Translations under genes and position numbers: made by a program
In this document: one piece after another, positions 12,602 to 22,938 of the stretch
How positions within the stretch are numbered: the first letter of the stretch is position 1
How the letters are laid out: each line of letters opens with the position of its first letter
The notes under the pieces: generated by a model
Database searches by the model: none
The model's input: only the letters and a program-made list of their open reading frames with translations
Told to the model about the DNA's origin: nothing
NCBI GenBank assembly: GCA_001632425.1
Contig: KV425567.1
Coordinates: 372,001-436,000, forward strand
Reading direction: 5' to 3'
DNA length: 64,000 bases
DNA from: Neolentinus lepideus HHB14362 ss-1
Taxonomy: Eukaryota; Basidiomycota; Agaricomycetes; Gloeophyllales; Gloeophyllaceae

Positions 12602-12992
12602 TTACTCGACGGTTGTGCCGGAGCGAACCTACTCAGCGGATCACAGTCAGTCTTCGGTTCAGCTCTGGAGTCGGTATACACACCTCCTTGCCCGTCTTCT
12701 TGATCTTCTCCAACACCTCGTCGTACTCAATCGTCCCCTTCACGATCACCTCCTGATTCTCCAAGCTGATATCGTACGAGCTCACACCTGCGCCGGTTTC
12801 GACTTTAGCCCGCGTTCACCGATCGCGCACGAAATCGACGTACCATCAGTCTTCTTGAGGACACGGTCAATGGCACCGGAGCAGCCGGTGCAAGACATCT
12901 TGACGTCAAACTTGTAGGTGTGCTCAGCCTGATCACCGTTCATTCAGATGTGAGGTGCGTAGCAGCTCTTCAAAGAGCCGGCGACTTACCAT
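12602..12992 (-). CDS. ATX1: Copper chaperone ATX1
   Basis: Small cytosolic Cu(I) carrier that hands copper to the Ccc2-type P-ATPase of the late Golgi, where multicopper ferroxidases are loaded. Four exons (complement): 12990-12992, 12844-12928, 12684-12787, 12602-12628; 72 aa. The first exon is the ATG alone. The copper-binding MxCxxC motif appears as MSCTGCSGAID, and the protein ends KKTGKEVRSGTTVE. Every intron has GT..AG ends and all phases close. The gene has no reading frame long enough to be noticed without splicing. It sits between two TIR elements; the element on its promoter side begins only about 160 bp upstream of the ATG. Family assignment is secure. Confidence 0.93.
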
Positions 12993-14636
12993 TGCGGGAT
13001 GTTGTTGGGACTGAAGGTGGAGATCTGTCGGGCAGCACAAATATGATTAATCGCAAGCGCCGCGCAGTCGTGGTCTGGCGCGTACAAGTAGTGTAGAACA
13101 GTATCCAGAGGTTGTGAAAGTAATTACAGGAGACGTGGGGTAGGAAACCTTGGCTCTTATCAAGGGGCGGACAGAGAGCAAATTTTAGACCCTATGCTAC
13201 CAAATTCCGTTAAGGGCTCTCGAGGCCCCCCCCCTCCTCCGTGGGAGACTCTCACGGTATATATAAGGAAATTCTGTATGACCAAGACGTGGAGGCAGTC
13301 ACTGTATATGGTAAACAACTGTCTACCGATAGACGTTAAGTACAATATATAATTGGACAGTAGTATCTTACAGCTACTAGAAGCGGCCTCAGATGCCCAT
13401 TAAACCTAATCTATTAGCAGCTAGGGACAAATAGGAGTAATGTCGAGACCTACGTGCACGTCGAGCGGGGAAGGGTATAGCAATACTCACTCCATAATTG
13501 AAGAAAGTTAGTTGTATTTTGAGAGAGAGAGTTGCGGCAGCCTTACAAGCCGCTGAACGGGACCAGGAGGCTTCAGGCTCATGCAGCGATCCAATGCTTA
13601 CCCGTTCACTGCATTACAGACCCCCACCAGCGCCATCGTCCCAGATTCCGGCTCATGACACCAGCGGAACTCGTCTCATCCTCTTTAAGTTGTTCCGAAT
13701 CACTAGTTGAGTCAAGGTCATCGTGCATTTGAATATTTTCGTGTCCAGCATTGCAATCTAGGCGGGAAACAACATTCTGATTAGTCTATTATGTGGAATG
13801 ACAGCACTGAAAGTGACTGACCATTGGAACAACCTGAATTTGCCTCTAATTGATATCTGAGACTCGGCCGAGGGCACATTTTCCTCTAAGCTATCGTGAA
13901 GAGGACACGTAGGAGTGGGAAACGTCGCAGTTCTGTCATTTTGACGCGTTATGTCACGTACTTTTGTTGTTTCCAGAGTACTGCGGCAATGGGTCCGACG
14001 AGCAAAAGGTCTTTTTCCGTGCATAGAACACAAGCTCATTGCTCAAAGGGCGCTTCGAAGACCTCTGAATCACGATATACATATTTTGAGAGCCATGTAT
14101 TAAGAAAGAGAAATCTCCGTTAAGGGCCTCGGAGGCCCCCCCCTCCCCCAGCATAGGGTCTCGGCATCTTCCGGTGTCCACCCCTTGGCTCTTATATGAA
14201 TGATTGCGCGATTACTGCGTCCACGGCCTTAGTAAGTTAACCCGGCGGACCTTCCCGGTCGTGCTACCGTCTACTACGGGCTAACGACAGCCGCACATCT
14301 TCAGCCGCACGGATGCTGAGCACAGGACAACTGAGTAAGGGCGGTAACAAATCGTAACATTTAGATTTTACGCGAATGTGCGAGTGCATTACAGAAGGAA
14401 GACGTATGGAGGTGTTCGGTGGGAGTTCACGGGTCATCATAGCCTCTTTGGGCTGAGACAATTGCGCCGAGTGAACTTCAAGGCAATGCTTGCCCACGTC
14501 GCAGCTTTCGCCGGAACCCGATGTCTGTCTGTCTCATGAGGTCGATGCCCAGCATAGCATTAGTAATGGATATTATATTTCTCATACTTTACTCTAGCAT
14601 ATGCCGAGATGGCGACATTGGCTCTCAATGGTCCTG
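12993..14636. other. Intergenic region upstream of ATX1
   Basis: About 1.6 kb without a supportable gene. It contains the ATX1 promoter (12993-13152), a 1027-bp hAT-like element (13161-14187) and the 3' flank of the amino-acid transporter. Short reading frames such as the one at 13758-14039 on the minus strand show no known domain. Confidence 0.6.
13153..14195. mobile_element. hAT-like non-autonomous transposon with 8-bp TSD
   Basis: An exact 8-bp duplication GCTCTTAT (13153-13160 and 14188-14195) flanks a 1027-bp element. The left terminus at 13161-13198 begins CAAGGGGCGGACA and ends GACCCTATGCT; the reverse complement of 14150-14187 begins CAAGGGGTGGACA and ends with the same 11 bases. Just inside the left arm (13207-13240) and the right arm (14117-14149) lies a repeat of the form CCGTTAAGGG followed by GAGG and a long C run. 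An 8-bp duplication with CA-starting termini is typical of hAT elements. No transposase-sized ORF lies inside, so it would need a transposase from elsewhere. Confidence 0.82.
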
Positions 14637-17141
14637 TCAGCGCGTCTGAGGGCCACGCTCTCTGCCTCCTGACATCTCCAGTTCGTCCCCATCGGTGGCG
14701 ACGGCCTGCCATCCTGCTGCTGCGACGGGCCGGCCACGTAGACGCGCCCACAAGGACGCAAAGATCGCTGCCGAGAAACATTAGTCGGAGGCATGATGTC
14801 GAGCTCAGAAAATACTCACTGAAGACCCGGGGTATTTGTACATTAGAATTATTTCGGTGCGTGATGTAGTACAAGGGTATACCGGCAGATACAAAACCTA
14901 ACAGTCACGAGACAACAATCAGACAGCCATTTGATGCATACGCCATAGTCCGTCCTCACCTAGTACTGCTAAAGCTTCCAAGGGTGCTGCTATGATCGGC
15001 ATGCATAACAAGAAGATAGCGACCTAGATGAAGAGTTAGGACAGCATTTATAATCGCATTGCATACGCTACTTACAGCACAAAATATTAATGGAGTGATT
15101 ATCCATGTCTTGTATGGCCTAGTGGGAATCTAAGCTTCTAAGAAGTAATTGTGAGAGGAGTAACATACCTATCTAGCATGGGTTCTTTGATTCTTAGAAT
15201 GACCAGGCCCAGAACCTGCATAACTTGATGACCTTTCACAATTGACGGACAGGAACATGACATACAGTGAGGAAATAGAACGCCCAGGACGCAACCACAG
15301 CGAAGTTGATCAAGGACCGAAATCCGCCACCGACAGAAATAAACACGATTGTGAGAACAGCATGTAGGCACATTGCGTTGACAGGTGTCTTGCGGGTCGA
15401 ATGTAACTTGCCGAACCAGGCGGGCAAATAGTGCTCTCGCCCGGCTACCGCGATAAGATGTGCAGAAGTGAAAGCTGAACCTGAAGCCAAAACTAAGTAG
15501 ACCATATGAGAGACACAATCATCTACGAACCATTCAGAGCACCAAAGCATGAGAACGCGACCATAAAGGCAAACACGCTGCCTCCGATAGGTCCAAAGAG
15601 GGCCCGTCCGAAATCGATAGCTACAGTGTTACTGAGTCCTACTATCACCTGCATAAATGCTTGAGTATTCTACCTGTTTCCTATGTGATAAGGGACTGAC
15701 TTTATCTAAAACGACAAAATAGGCAAGATTGGCGAGCAAGAACAGCAGCTGCGGCCTACTCAGACGGTGACAGAAAGATATCAAAGAGAAGACAAACCGT
15801 CACAATGCCCATGCTCAAGTGTATGGCACGAGGTAAATTGCGTTCAGCGTTCTTCATCTCCCCACAAACAAAATTCGCTTGATCCCATCCGTCAAATGCC
15901 CACAAGCCGGAATACAACGCCAGGGCATATGAGGAAGGACTGTGACTAGAATCGGTAAATAGTGGCTCTCTGAGCGATGATGAAGCCCGGCCCCGTGCTA
16001 ACTGGATGATCCCAAGTATTGTCACAGCCATCTGGAATGCGGAGGTTAGTTCCTTCCCAGACTTGCTACGAGGCCTTCTTGCCTACCACGTACCAAAGCG
16101 GCTATCTGTTTGATCGATGTAAAAACCTTGCAGGCGATGCTATTGAAGTAGTAAGAACGTACCTTCACTGCAGTGAACGCCACGGCTGCTCGCATGCCCA
16201 AATTCCGTGTGGCAACACAAAGAGCGGATATGACAATAACTGCAGCTATTGCAGTGAGTTTTATTGCCCACTGAGGAATCTCGTCCGGCGATACCTCAGC
16301 ACGCGTCGTATGCCAGAACAGACGATTGAGATATTCGGCAAAGATCAAGCTAACTACAGCATTCCCGCCTAACGAAGAGCACTCAGACACAGGTACGGGT
16401 CGAGCCAAGGAACGTACCAGGTCTAAGGGCGGATATAGATGTCCAAGCGAATAGGTATGAAATCAAGGGGCCATACGAATAGGCCAAGTAGGCGTGCGCT
16501 CCGCCATTAATGGGTATAGTAGAGCCCAGCTCCGCGAAACTGCTTGCCCCTGTCCATCCTAACAATCCCGAGGCCAGCCAAACAACGAGACTTGCGCCGA
16601 CACTCTGAGTATTCGCAACGACTACGCCAGGTGAAGAGCTAGATGGCTTTAATCTCGTATGTTTAAGAGAAGTGCTATGAGAGCTCACAAGATTCCAGAT
16701 CCTATCTAGTTCCGTGAGTCACCATACACCCAGCAGACTCGACCTTGGGACTCACCTGCGACCCTACACACAGAGCTATGGCTGTGTAGCTCACGTTGAG
16801 CAACCCAGTATCGCACTATGCACTGTTTAGAGGAACCACTTACCGCTGATCAAGCTTATATTCTTCTCGGAAATCTCACGACGGGTGTCTGGTTCATCAA
16901 GGCTGGAACTGAGGGGCAGCAACTCAGATTCAAAATTGAATCCTGAGATGGAATATGACCGCGAGACTCGTCCCCTTCCTAGAAATTCCCGCTGTTCAGG
17001 CCCTTCAGACAGTTCCAGTGCTCGTAAAGATTCGTCCGACTCAGTGGAAGTTCGGGATGGAGGTGGAGATGGGAAGTAGCTTTGGGGTGCCGCGTCAGCT
17101 GAGGACGACTTCAGCGCTGAATATTCCTCTCTAGTAGACAT
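14637..17141 (-). CDS. APC-family (LAT type) amino-acid transporter
   Basis: Twelve-helix amino-acid permease of the LAT/Mup1-like APC group, expected in the plasma membrane. Fifteen exons (complement): 16844-17141, 16756-16781, 16689-16705, 16418-16638, 16163-16368, 16094-16105, 15798-16031, 15701-15748, 15531-15648, 15266-15480, 15169-15215, 15076-15118, 14960-15023, 14820-14897, 14637-14767; 585 aa. An acidic/Ser-rich cytosolic N tail of about 95 residues precedes the first helix. The spliced product restores conserved LAT segments: QIGSGIFSSPGVVVANTQS, GASSFAELG, ALYSGLWAFDGWDQ and SAHLIAVAGREHYLP. Exons of 26, 17 and 12 nt are needed to keep these motifs; without them helix 1 and helix 5 are lost. 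Substrate is unknown; methionine or other large neutral amino acids are possible. Confidence 0.9.
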
Positions 17142-17405
17142 GCAACTCTGCGCGTGAACGAACGTTACAGCTGTCGTGAAAAGCACATCTATACGCTCAC
17201 GACATAGACGCCGGGCATGTATCCACGTGGTGCCTATGAATATCTCAGATCGATACAGACTCCGTGCGCTTACGCCGGCTCCCTGTAGTCTGCAGACCCT
17301 TGCAATCACATCAAAGCCACGAAGGGTAGGTCCTGATGCAAGGCACAACAGCACTTTGAGTAGGTCGACCAAATTGCAATGGGAAAAGACCCCAAAATAA
17401 ATTCA

Positions 17406-18485
17406 CTATATTACTTTCGCATTCGCGAGCAGTGCTTCAGACACTATGGCATGAATGTCCGCACAGCGTTCCTGACAGGCCTCCATGCACTGGTATGGTC
17501 CATAAGCTGCAAGGCAGACGTGGAGCGAGGCAACTCACCTCTATTGCCTCGACAGGTTTTACCTCTCCAGACTGCCAAACACTTGTCACGATCCCTAGAG
17601 CTGGCATACAGGCGAGCACCAGGCTGCCTTTCGCGAGACTTATCTCTCGTTCCGTTGGGTCTAGCCAAATTTCCTTCCCGACCATGGACTGGCATACAGG
17701 TAAGTGAAGTCTTAAAAGTATGTATAAGATATACTCACGCTTGAACACGACGTAACCAGGCCTAGCATTTCAATGCCAGCGTCTGCTAGGGCGGCACTCG
17801 CAGCTACGGCACCAGAGGCATAACAACTCTCTAAGCCATCATTCTCTATGATAGTGATGAAAACATCGACCGTAGACTTAGGCAACAGCTCCAGCCGGAC
17901 GGAGGGCAGTATAGCTTGGTGTATTTGTACAGCGACTGATCTATCCTCTGCGTCCTTGGATAGATACATCAACATTCTGCAGATACACGCACTGTCATGC
18001 TTACTCTTATGGGGGCTCTCCGCTTCGTGCATGAAAACGGAGTGAATTTGACTTCTACGTTCAGACGGCCTCTCTCGCTATACGCAGTATTCCTGGATTG
18101 GCGAGGGCCGTAGCTGTTGATGCATCGTTAGGTGGCCGAATATCTCTCATCAGTGCGGAATCTTGCAGCATACACGGCGCAGACAAGTTTAGTCTTCTCA
18201 GTTTCCACATAGGCAGACCCATTGGCTTGATTGATCAGACCAGGCTTCATAACTGGCATACCACGAAATAATATCAGACATGTTAATACAGGTAATGAGT
18301 TTCTACACAATGAGTTTCTACATGAATCTCGCACATATAGGACGCACATCGCCTGCTGATCTTCTTTGCCGCGGTTCTCCGACTTTCCAGTTTGCATACG
18401 CGTCGCCGACATCATGTCCATCCTCAAACAAGGGCGGGTAGCTCTCTTCGGGGCCATTGATTCTGCGCCGGTCGAAGGTAGACAT
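17406..18485 (-). CDS. MTR3: Exosome ring subunit MTR3 (RNase PH-like)
   Basis: Catalytically inert RNase PH-fold subunit of the six-membered ring of the RNA exosome, which degrades and trims RNA in nucleus and cytoplasm. Six exons (complement): 18335-18485, 18174-18252, 18005-18113, 17739-17954, 17539-17688, 17406-17489; 262 aa. Family motifs after splicing include RPIFMKPGLINQANGSAYVE, VCAVYGPRQSRN, LNVEVKFTPFSC, DAEDRSVAVQIHQAILPSV and ALADAGIEMLGLV. Intron 3 ends with CCAAG; the nearer CAG would break the conserved RAPIR-DAEDRS join. The alternative assignment, RRP46, is less likely because of the N-terminal arrangement. It is head-to-head with the NSRP1-like gene, with only 89 bp between the start codons. 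Confidence 0.88.
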
Positions 18486-18574
18486 GTCTAATAGTAAATT
18501 GCGGTGGCCATACGACTTGAACCTTGAGCTTGAAACTTCGCCTTGTGGCGCTTACGTAAACCACTCTCGATTGA

Positions 18575-19833
18575 ATGAAGCTCTCCTTCTCCCTCACCAA
18601 CAAGTCTAAACCTGCAGGGGCTGCACCACCTCTCAAGCCTCCAACCGCATTCGCCAACCTCGACGACGATGTGGAAGCAGCGCCAACGGCCTCAGCAGAC
18701 GGAAAAGCAACCGCAAACAAGAAGCTGGTAGCGCAGAATGTCGGCACGTCGAAGGCTACTAGGAAGCGGATGGAGCAGGAGCAGAAAGTAGACTCGTCTG
18801 TGTTCCAGTACGATGAGGTATACGAGAAGATGCAAGAGGCGAAGGTCAAGCAAAAGGCAGCGAAAGAGGCGGAGGCTAAGGAGCGTAAGGTACATCTTTT
18901 CTACACGCTGGAACCTCTGAACCTGGGCGCTGACGATTCGCAGCCAAAATACATTGCAGGTTTATTACAGTCTGCTGCAACCAGACGCTTGGATCATTTA
19001 CGTGCGGAGGAGAAGATGATCCAGAGGGAGAGAGAAATGGAGGGAGACGAGTTCAAGGACAAGGAGGCCTTTGTTACGCAAGCCTACAAGGATCAAATGG
19101 AGGAGGTAAGAAAAGCTGAAGAAGAGGAGAAACAGCGTGAAGGTGCGCTACTGTAATTCTGCATTTATACTGATGTATGACCGTTTCTCTAGAGGAAGAG
19201 AAGAAGAAGAACAAGGGTCAATCGACGGGGATGGTCCACTTCTATCGACAACTCCTCGAACAGTCCGAGAAAGAACATGAAGAAACTGTTGCTGCCGTTT
19301 CAGCAGAAAAAACTCAGAAAGTCGCTGGGCCCACCATGCCCAATTTAACTATATCGAAGCCAGCAGACTATGTGCCTAAGTCTGATCTTGAGTTAGCCAA
19401 ACTGGCCAGCGCTGAAGGCAAAAACGTGGAGTTGAACGATGACAACCAGATAGTCGACAAGAGGGAGCTACTTTCGGCAGGTCTGAATCTTTCATTACCA
19501 AATACTCGACGTCTGGGCTTGAATGCGTCGACGTCGCGCAGGAAGGACATCAATCCCGGCGAAATGCAAGTCCATACTGCTGTTGGTACTGCTGCAAGTC
19601 GTCGAGAGATCGACGAGCGACGGCGAAGAGAGGTTCTGAAGCAGATGGAGGAGGAGCAGGAACGTGTGGCGCAGGAGAAGGAGCAGCGAGAAAAGGAGGC
19701 CGTTGCCCGTATCGTGGCCAAACGGAACACTGAAGATGATGTGCAGAGCGCCAGAGAGCGGTATCTGGCCAGGAAACGGCGGAAACTGGAGGAACAAAAC
19801 GCTGCACACGATATGCCACCTGACGGCATCTAA
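18575..19833 (+). CDS. NSRP1/CCDC55-like splicing regulator
   Basis: Coiled-coil nuclear protein of the NSRP1 (nuclear speckle splicing regulatory protein 1) family, thought to act in alternative splicing. Three exons: 18575-18889, 18944-19142, 19193-19833; 384 aa. The N terminus MKLSFSLTNKSK is typical. The diagnostic block FQYDEVYEKM, KPKYI..LL..A..R, REREMEGDEFKDKEAFVTQAYK matches the family domain (DUF2040). The C-terminal third is Glu/Arg-rich. Intron 1 is 54 nt, in frame and without a stop, so a retained form would still be translated; removal is favoured because RKPKYI is conserved in the family. Confidence 0.87.
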
Positions 19834-20012
19834 CTGACTTAGTGGTTTCGCATAATAGAGTAGCATACTTTGACATTATTTGTACCGACATGTGATAGTT
19901 CGTATCTTAATGACATGTCCGTGGAACACTATCATAACTGTATTGTAATTACAAGGACCTGGCGTAGTGGAACACGAGGACGCGGCACAAAGAAAGTTAA
20001 AGGTCCAGTGAC

Positions 20013-21285
20013 TCATCTATGTGGATTGTGTGAACGGAAGCTGCTCATTCGTAGTCTGTCCTCGCCAATGCAAGGGATCATGGCATCGAATGCCTTCAGC
20101 GCAGCGGCTGCCGACGGTCTTTCATCGGGACAAGGGGTTAACATCTTTTTTGCCACGAAGCTCGTTAGTTCAGGAGTACCGTAACCGGTGAGCTAAACAA
20201 CCGCATTAGATTGACCGCAAGTTAAGTCAGCGTTTGATACGAACCTCGCAGCCGCGGAGCAGAAAGATTCCCAGTGCCCAGACATCGGCCTTGTAAGGAT
20301 CTCCGCACTCGCCGTTCTCGAGCTCTGGCGCCACTTCTGTCCCCCGGTGGCCGCATATCACGGGATTGGGTACGTTCTCGAATCGGCGACTGAGCTCGTA
20401 GTCGATGTACCCGTAACGACCATTATTGTCGGTTAGAAGGTTACGCATGGATATGTCGAGATGCGCGATGTGATTTCGATGAAGAAATACGACGTGCTGA
20501 GAAGAGTCCATTAGCTGCCAATCCCGTGAGAATGAAGACAAAGACTGAACACACTTCTATACATTGACGGATAGCGCAGAGAAACTTCCGCAGACAACAC
20601 GGGGGGTCGATGACTAACAAAGAGTGCCATTCTTCCATGACTATAAACGCCATATTGTCGCATGGAACCTCGATAACGTCGTGGACAGCTGCGAAAAGAT
20701 TAGTATTAGAGCGGAACAGTCAGTGTAGCAACTGAAAGCGTCGCACGTATAGTATGGTTTGTCGGGTCGTCTCTGAGTGGTGGCGAAGAAAGGCAGCGCA
20801 TCATGTCTAATTCGCGACTCAAACGATGCACCGCCTTCACGATGACCTTCAACCCATCCATTACCCTTGTTCCTCTGAATAAGTTATCTGGCTAAGGTGG
20901 TGAAGAAAGTCAGAGGCGCCCAATAGAGTGCATACGGATGTTCACGAACAAGGCCTGGGTCGTGACATAACGCATCGGAGTCATTGCAGCGAAACGCATT
21001 GATGTAACCAGCTTGGCAGGTTATTTCATGCAGATTTTCGGGTTTCTGCCCCACACAATGCTGCTTATAAAATTCCTGAACGTCCCCGTATGTGTCGAGG
21101 TGTATCCCTTTGCACTCCAGGAGAACTTGGTATTTGGGCCAATAGGGAGAAAGTCGGGTATTGATTTCGTCTTCGTCGAAGGAGCGAGAGGTACCCGGGG
21201 AAGACAAGGACTCGCTGTCAGAGTCATGGAGTGAATGCGAGAGTGTCGCTGGAATTTGAATGGGAATTTGATACATCAAGGCCAT
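20013..21285 (-). CDS. Mushroom-type protein kinase-like protein
   Basis: Belongs to a kinase-like family that is expanded in Agaricomycetes (FunK1-like); the role is unknown. Proposed exons (complement): 20936-21285, 20747-20874, 20555-20688, 20245-20496, 20013-20192; 347 aa. The beta-3 segment is VIVKAVH, the catalytic loop HLDISMRNLL, then IDYELSRRF where DFG is expected, followed by RGTEVAPELENG and DVWALG. The C-terminal end is DERPSA then a short helix. The HRD Arg is Leu and DFG is DYE, but the catalytic Asp and Asn are present, so activity cannot be decided. The first intron (20875-20935) is the weakest join; a different splice that keeps the segment HPYALYWAP is possible. ATG at 21283-21285 is the first in frame. 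Confidence 0.72.
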
Positions 21286-22000
21286 GAGGTCGAGTTTTGA
21301 GGTGGACCAGAGGGAGATAAATACTAGCAACAAAGATAAGCCTTCCGTTATGGACTAGGACATGCATGGAGCATGGTAATAGGGAAAAACCTACCAGGGG
21401 AGGAAACCGGGACGGTAGGGGAGTTCGTAATTGATAGCAAACAGCGGCTAGTAGCGATCTATTGACCCCTCGTGTCCTAGCGCGAGCGCTCTCCAGATCC
21501 TCTAGATGGCTTCTGACGCGGATTATTAGGCGTGTAGACTGAGAGATGGCCCCGATAAAGCGATGGCGCAGGTATCTGAAATGATCTCCGTCGCGTCTTG
21601 CGACTGAACAGTCCGAAGATTCTCAGGACAGGGACTGGTACAACACGTCATGATGGAATTATTGGCAGATGAGTCCGGACAGAGTCGCAGTGCCCCTGTG
21701 ACAGGGATCCCCTGCGAGGTATAATTGAGGGCACGTCGAGTGTAGGCAAGGTGGCGAGTGGGTAAAAGCGGCAGGAATGAGCTGGATTCTGGAATGGTGC
21801 CGTCAATCGGGCACGAACAGAATAACCAATGCAGAAACGGGAGTTGGGAGTTGGGAGAGATCACCTTGTTTTGGATTCCTCAACCAGCCGCAGGATACTT
21901 TTTCCGGCGACTGGTTCTCCTAGTGGCGGTGCGCTTCCGTTCTCGCGTGGCCGCACTGATTCTTTGCCACACTTCATCAACATCAGGTGCGCCATTCATC
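21286..22000. other. Divergent promoter region, kinase / RRM gene
   Basis: 715 bp between two divergent starts. It contains a small GGGAGTT tandem near 21839-21855 and no supportable gene or RNA. Confidence 0.5.
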
Positions 22001-22690
22001 ATGGAGGAGGGCACCAGGACAAAGAAGACCATTTTCGTAGGCGGGTTGGGCGACGATGTCGACGAGGCGGTCTTGCTGGAGACATTTACAACTTTCGGTA
22101 TGTCGACCGACTATCAGATCGTCTTCGCAGAAGCTCATATTTTATGCAATTACAAGGGGATGTCATAGAAGTGCAGATACCCCCGGCCGCGACGAACCAG
22201 TATCAGCAGACAGGTGTGTTTTATGCGGACTCTTGAGACCCGCCGGAGCTGATGTCTGCGTCTAGAGGCCAAGCACCGAGGTTTCGGTTTCGTCACTTAC
22301 TCGTCTCCGGAGGATGCGCAGGATGCGATTGACAATATGGACCTAAACGAGTTACGCGGACGAGTATTGAAGGTTAATTTGGCTAGACCGATGAAGGGAC
22401 TACAACAGCCGAATAACCGAGCTAGTGAGTTTTTGTTCCACGCGGGAGCGGACGTTTTCGAGTGGGACTAATGCTGTCATGTCAGTTTGGGAATCCGAGG
22501 AGTGGCTGAAGCAATACGCGAAGCCCTTGGCTGAGAGCGGTGGTACGTAATTTCGAGCACTTCGACCACCCAGGGTCACTTACTTGGACGTGATACAGGT
22601 ATTGGCTCACGAACTGGACGATCAACGAGCAGAGATGGTTCAGAACCGAAGGATGATGAGACACAAGACCAGGAGGCCATGGAGGGGTGA
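22001..22690 (+). CDS. RRM protein resembling the N terminus of cyclophilin E
   Basis: Single RNA-recognition-motif protein. Five exons: 22001-22097, 22157-22213, 22266-22424, 22486-22542, 22599-22690; 153 aa. RNP2 is IFVGGL, RNP1 is RGFGFVTY. The segment AIDNMDLNELRGRVLKVNLA followed by WESEEWLKQY closely parallels the RRM and linker of human PPIE, a spliceosomal cyclophilin. Here the protein stops shortly after, with a polar acidic tail, and no peptidyl-prolyl isomerase domain follows on this strand before the convergent TAF13 gene. Intron 1 ends in ACAAG. A role in splicing is inferred only from the similarity. Confidence 0.85.
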
Positions 22691-22938
22691 GTAAGGCTGG
22701 AAGCAGACGTTGAAAGTCTTCTTTAGGCCAGCTGCGGTTGTTTCAGCCTGCCAGTGGGACTGCTGACCTTCGGGCGAAACGTTGAGTATAACAGTGTTAT
22801 AGCATCCCGGCAGTGCTCCTGGCATGCGACTTGTGTGTCTAGAGACTGTACGATATTGTCAGATGCATAATATACAATTATATTTCACAGTATGATACGA
22901 TCTATCAAAAATACCAACCAAACAGCCATACAAAGGAT

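Noticed and set aside
13758..14039. 93-aa minus-strand frame as a transposase fragment
   Set aside because: Too short and lacks any hAT dimerisation or catalytic motif; the host element is better described as non-autonomous.
16106..16162. Reading VRSYYFNSIACK as part of the transporter without splicing
   Set aside because: It would duplicate the FTxxK segment of the helix; splicing this 57-nt intron gives AVKIAALMAVTILG, as in LAT transporters.
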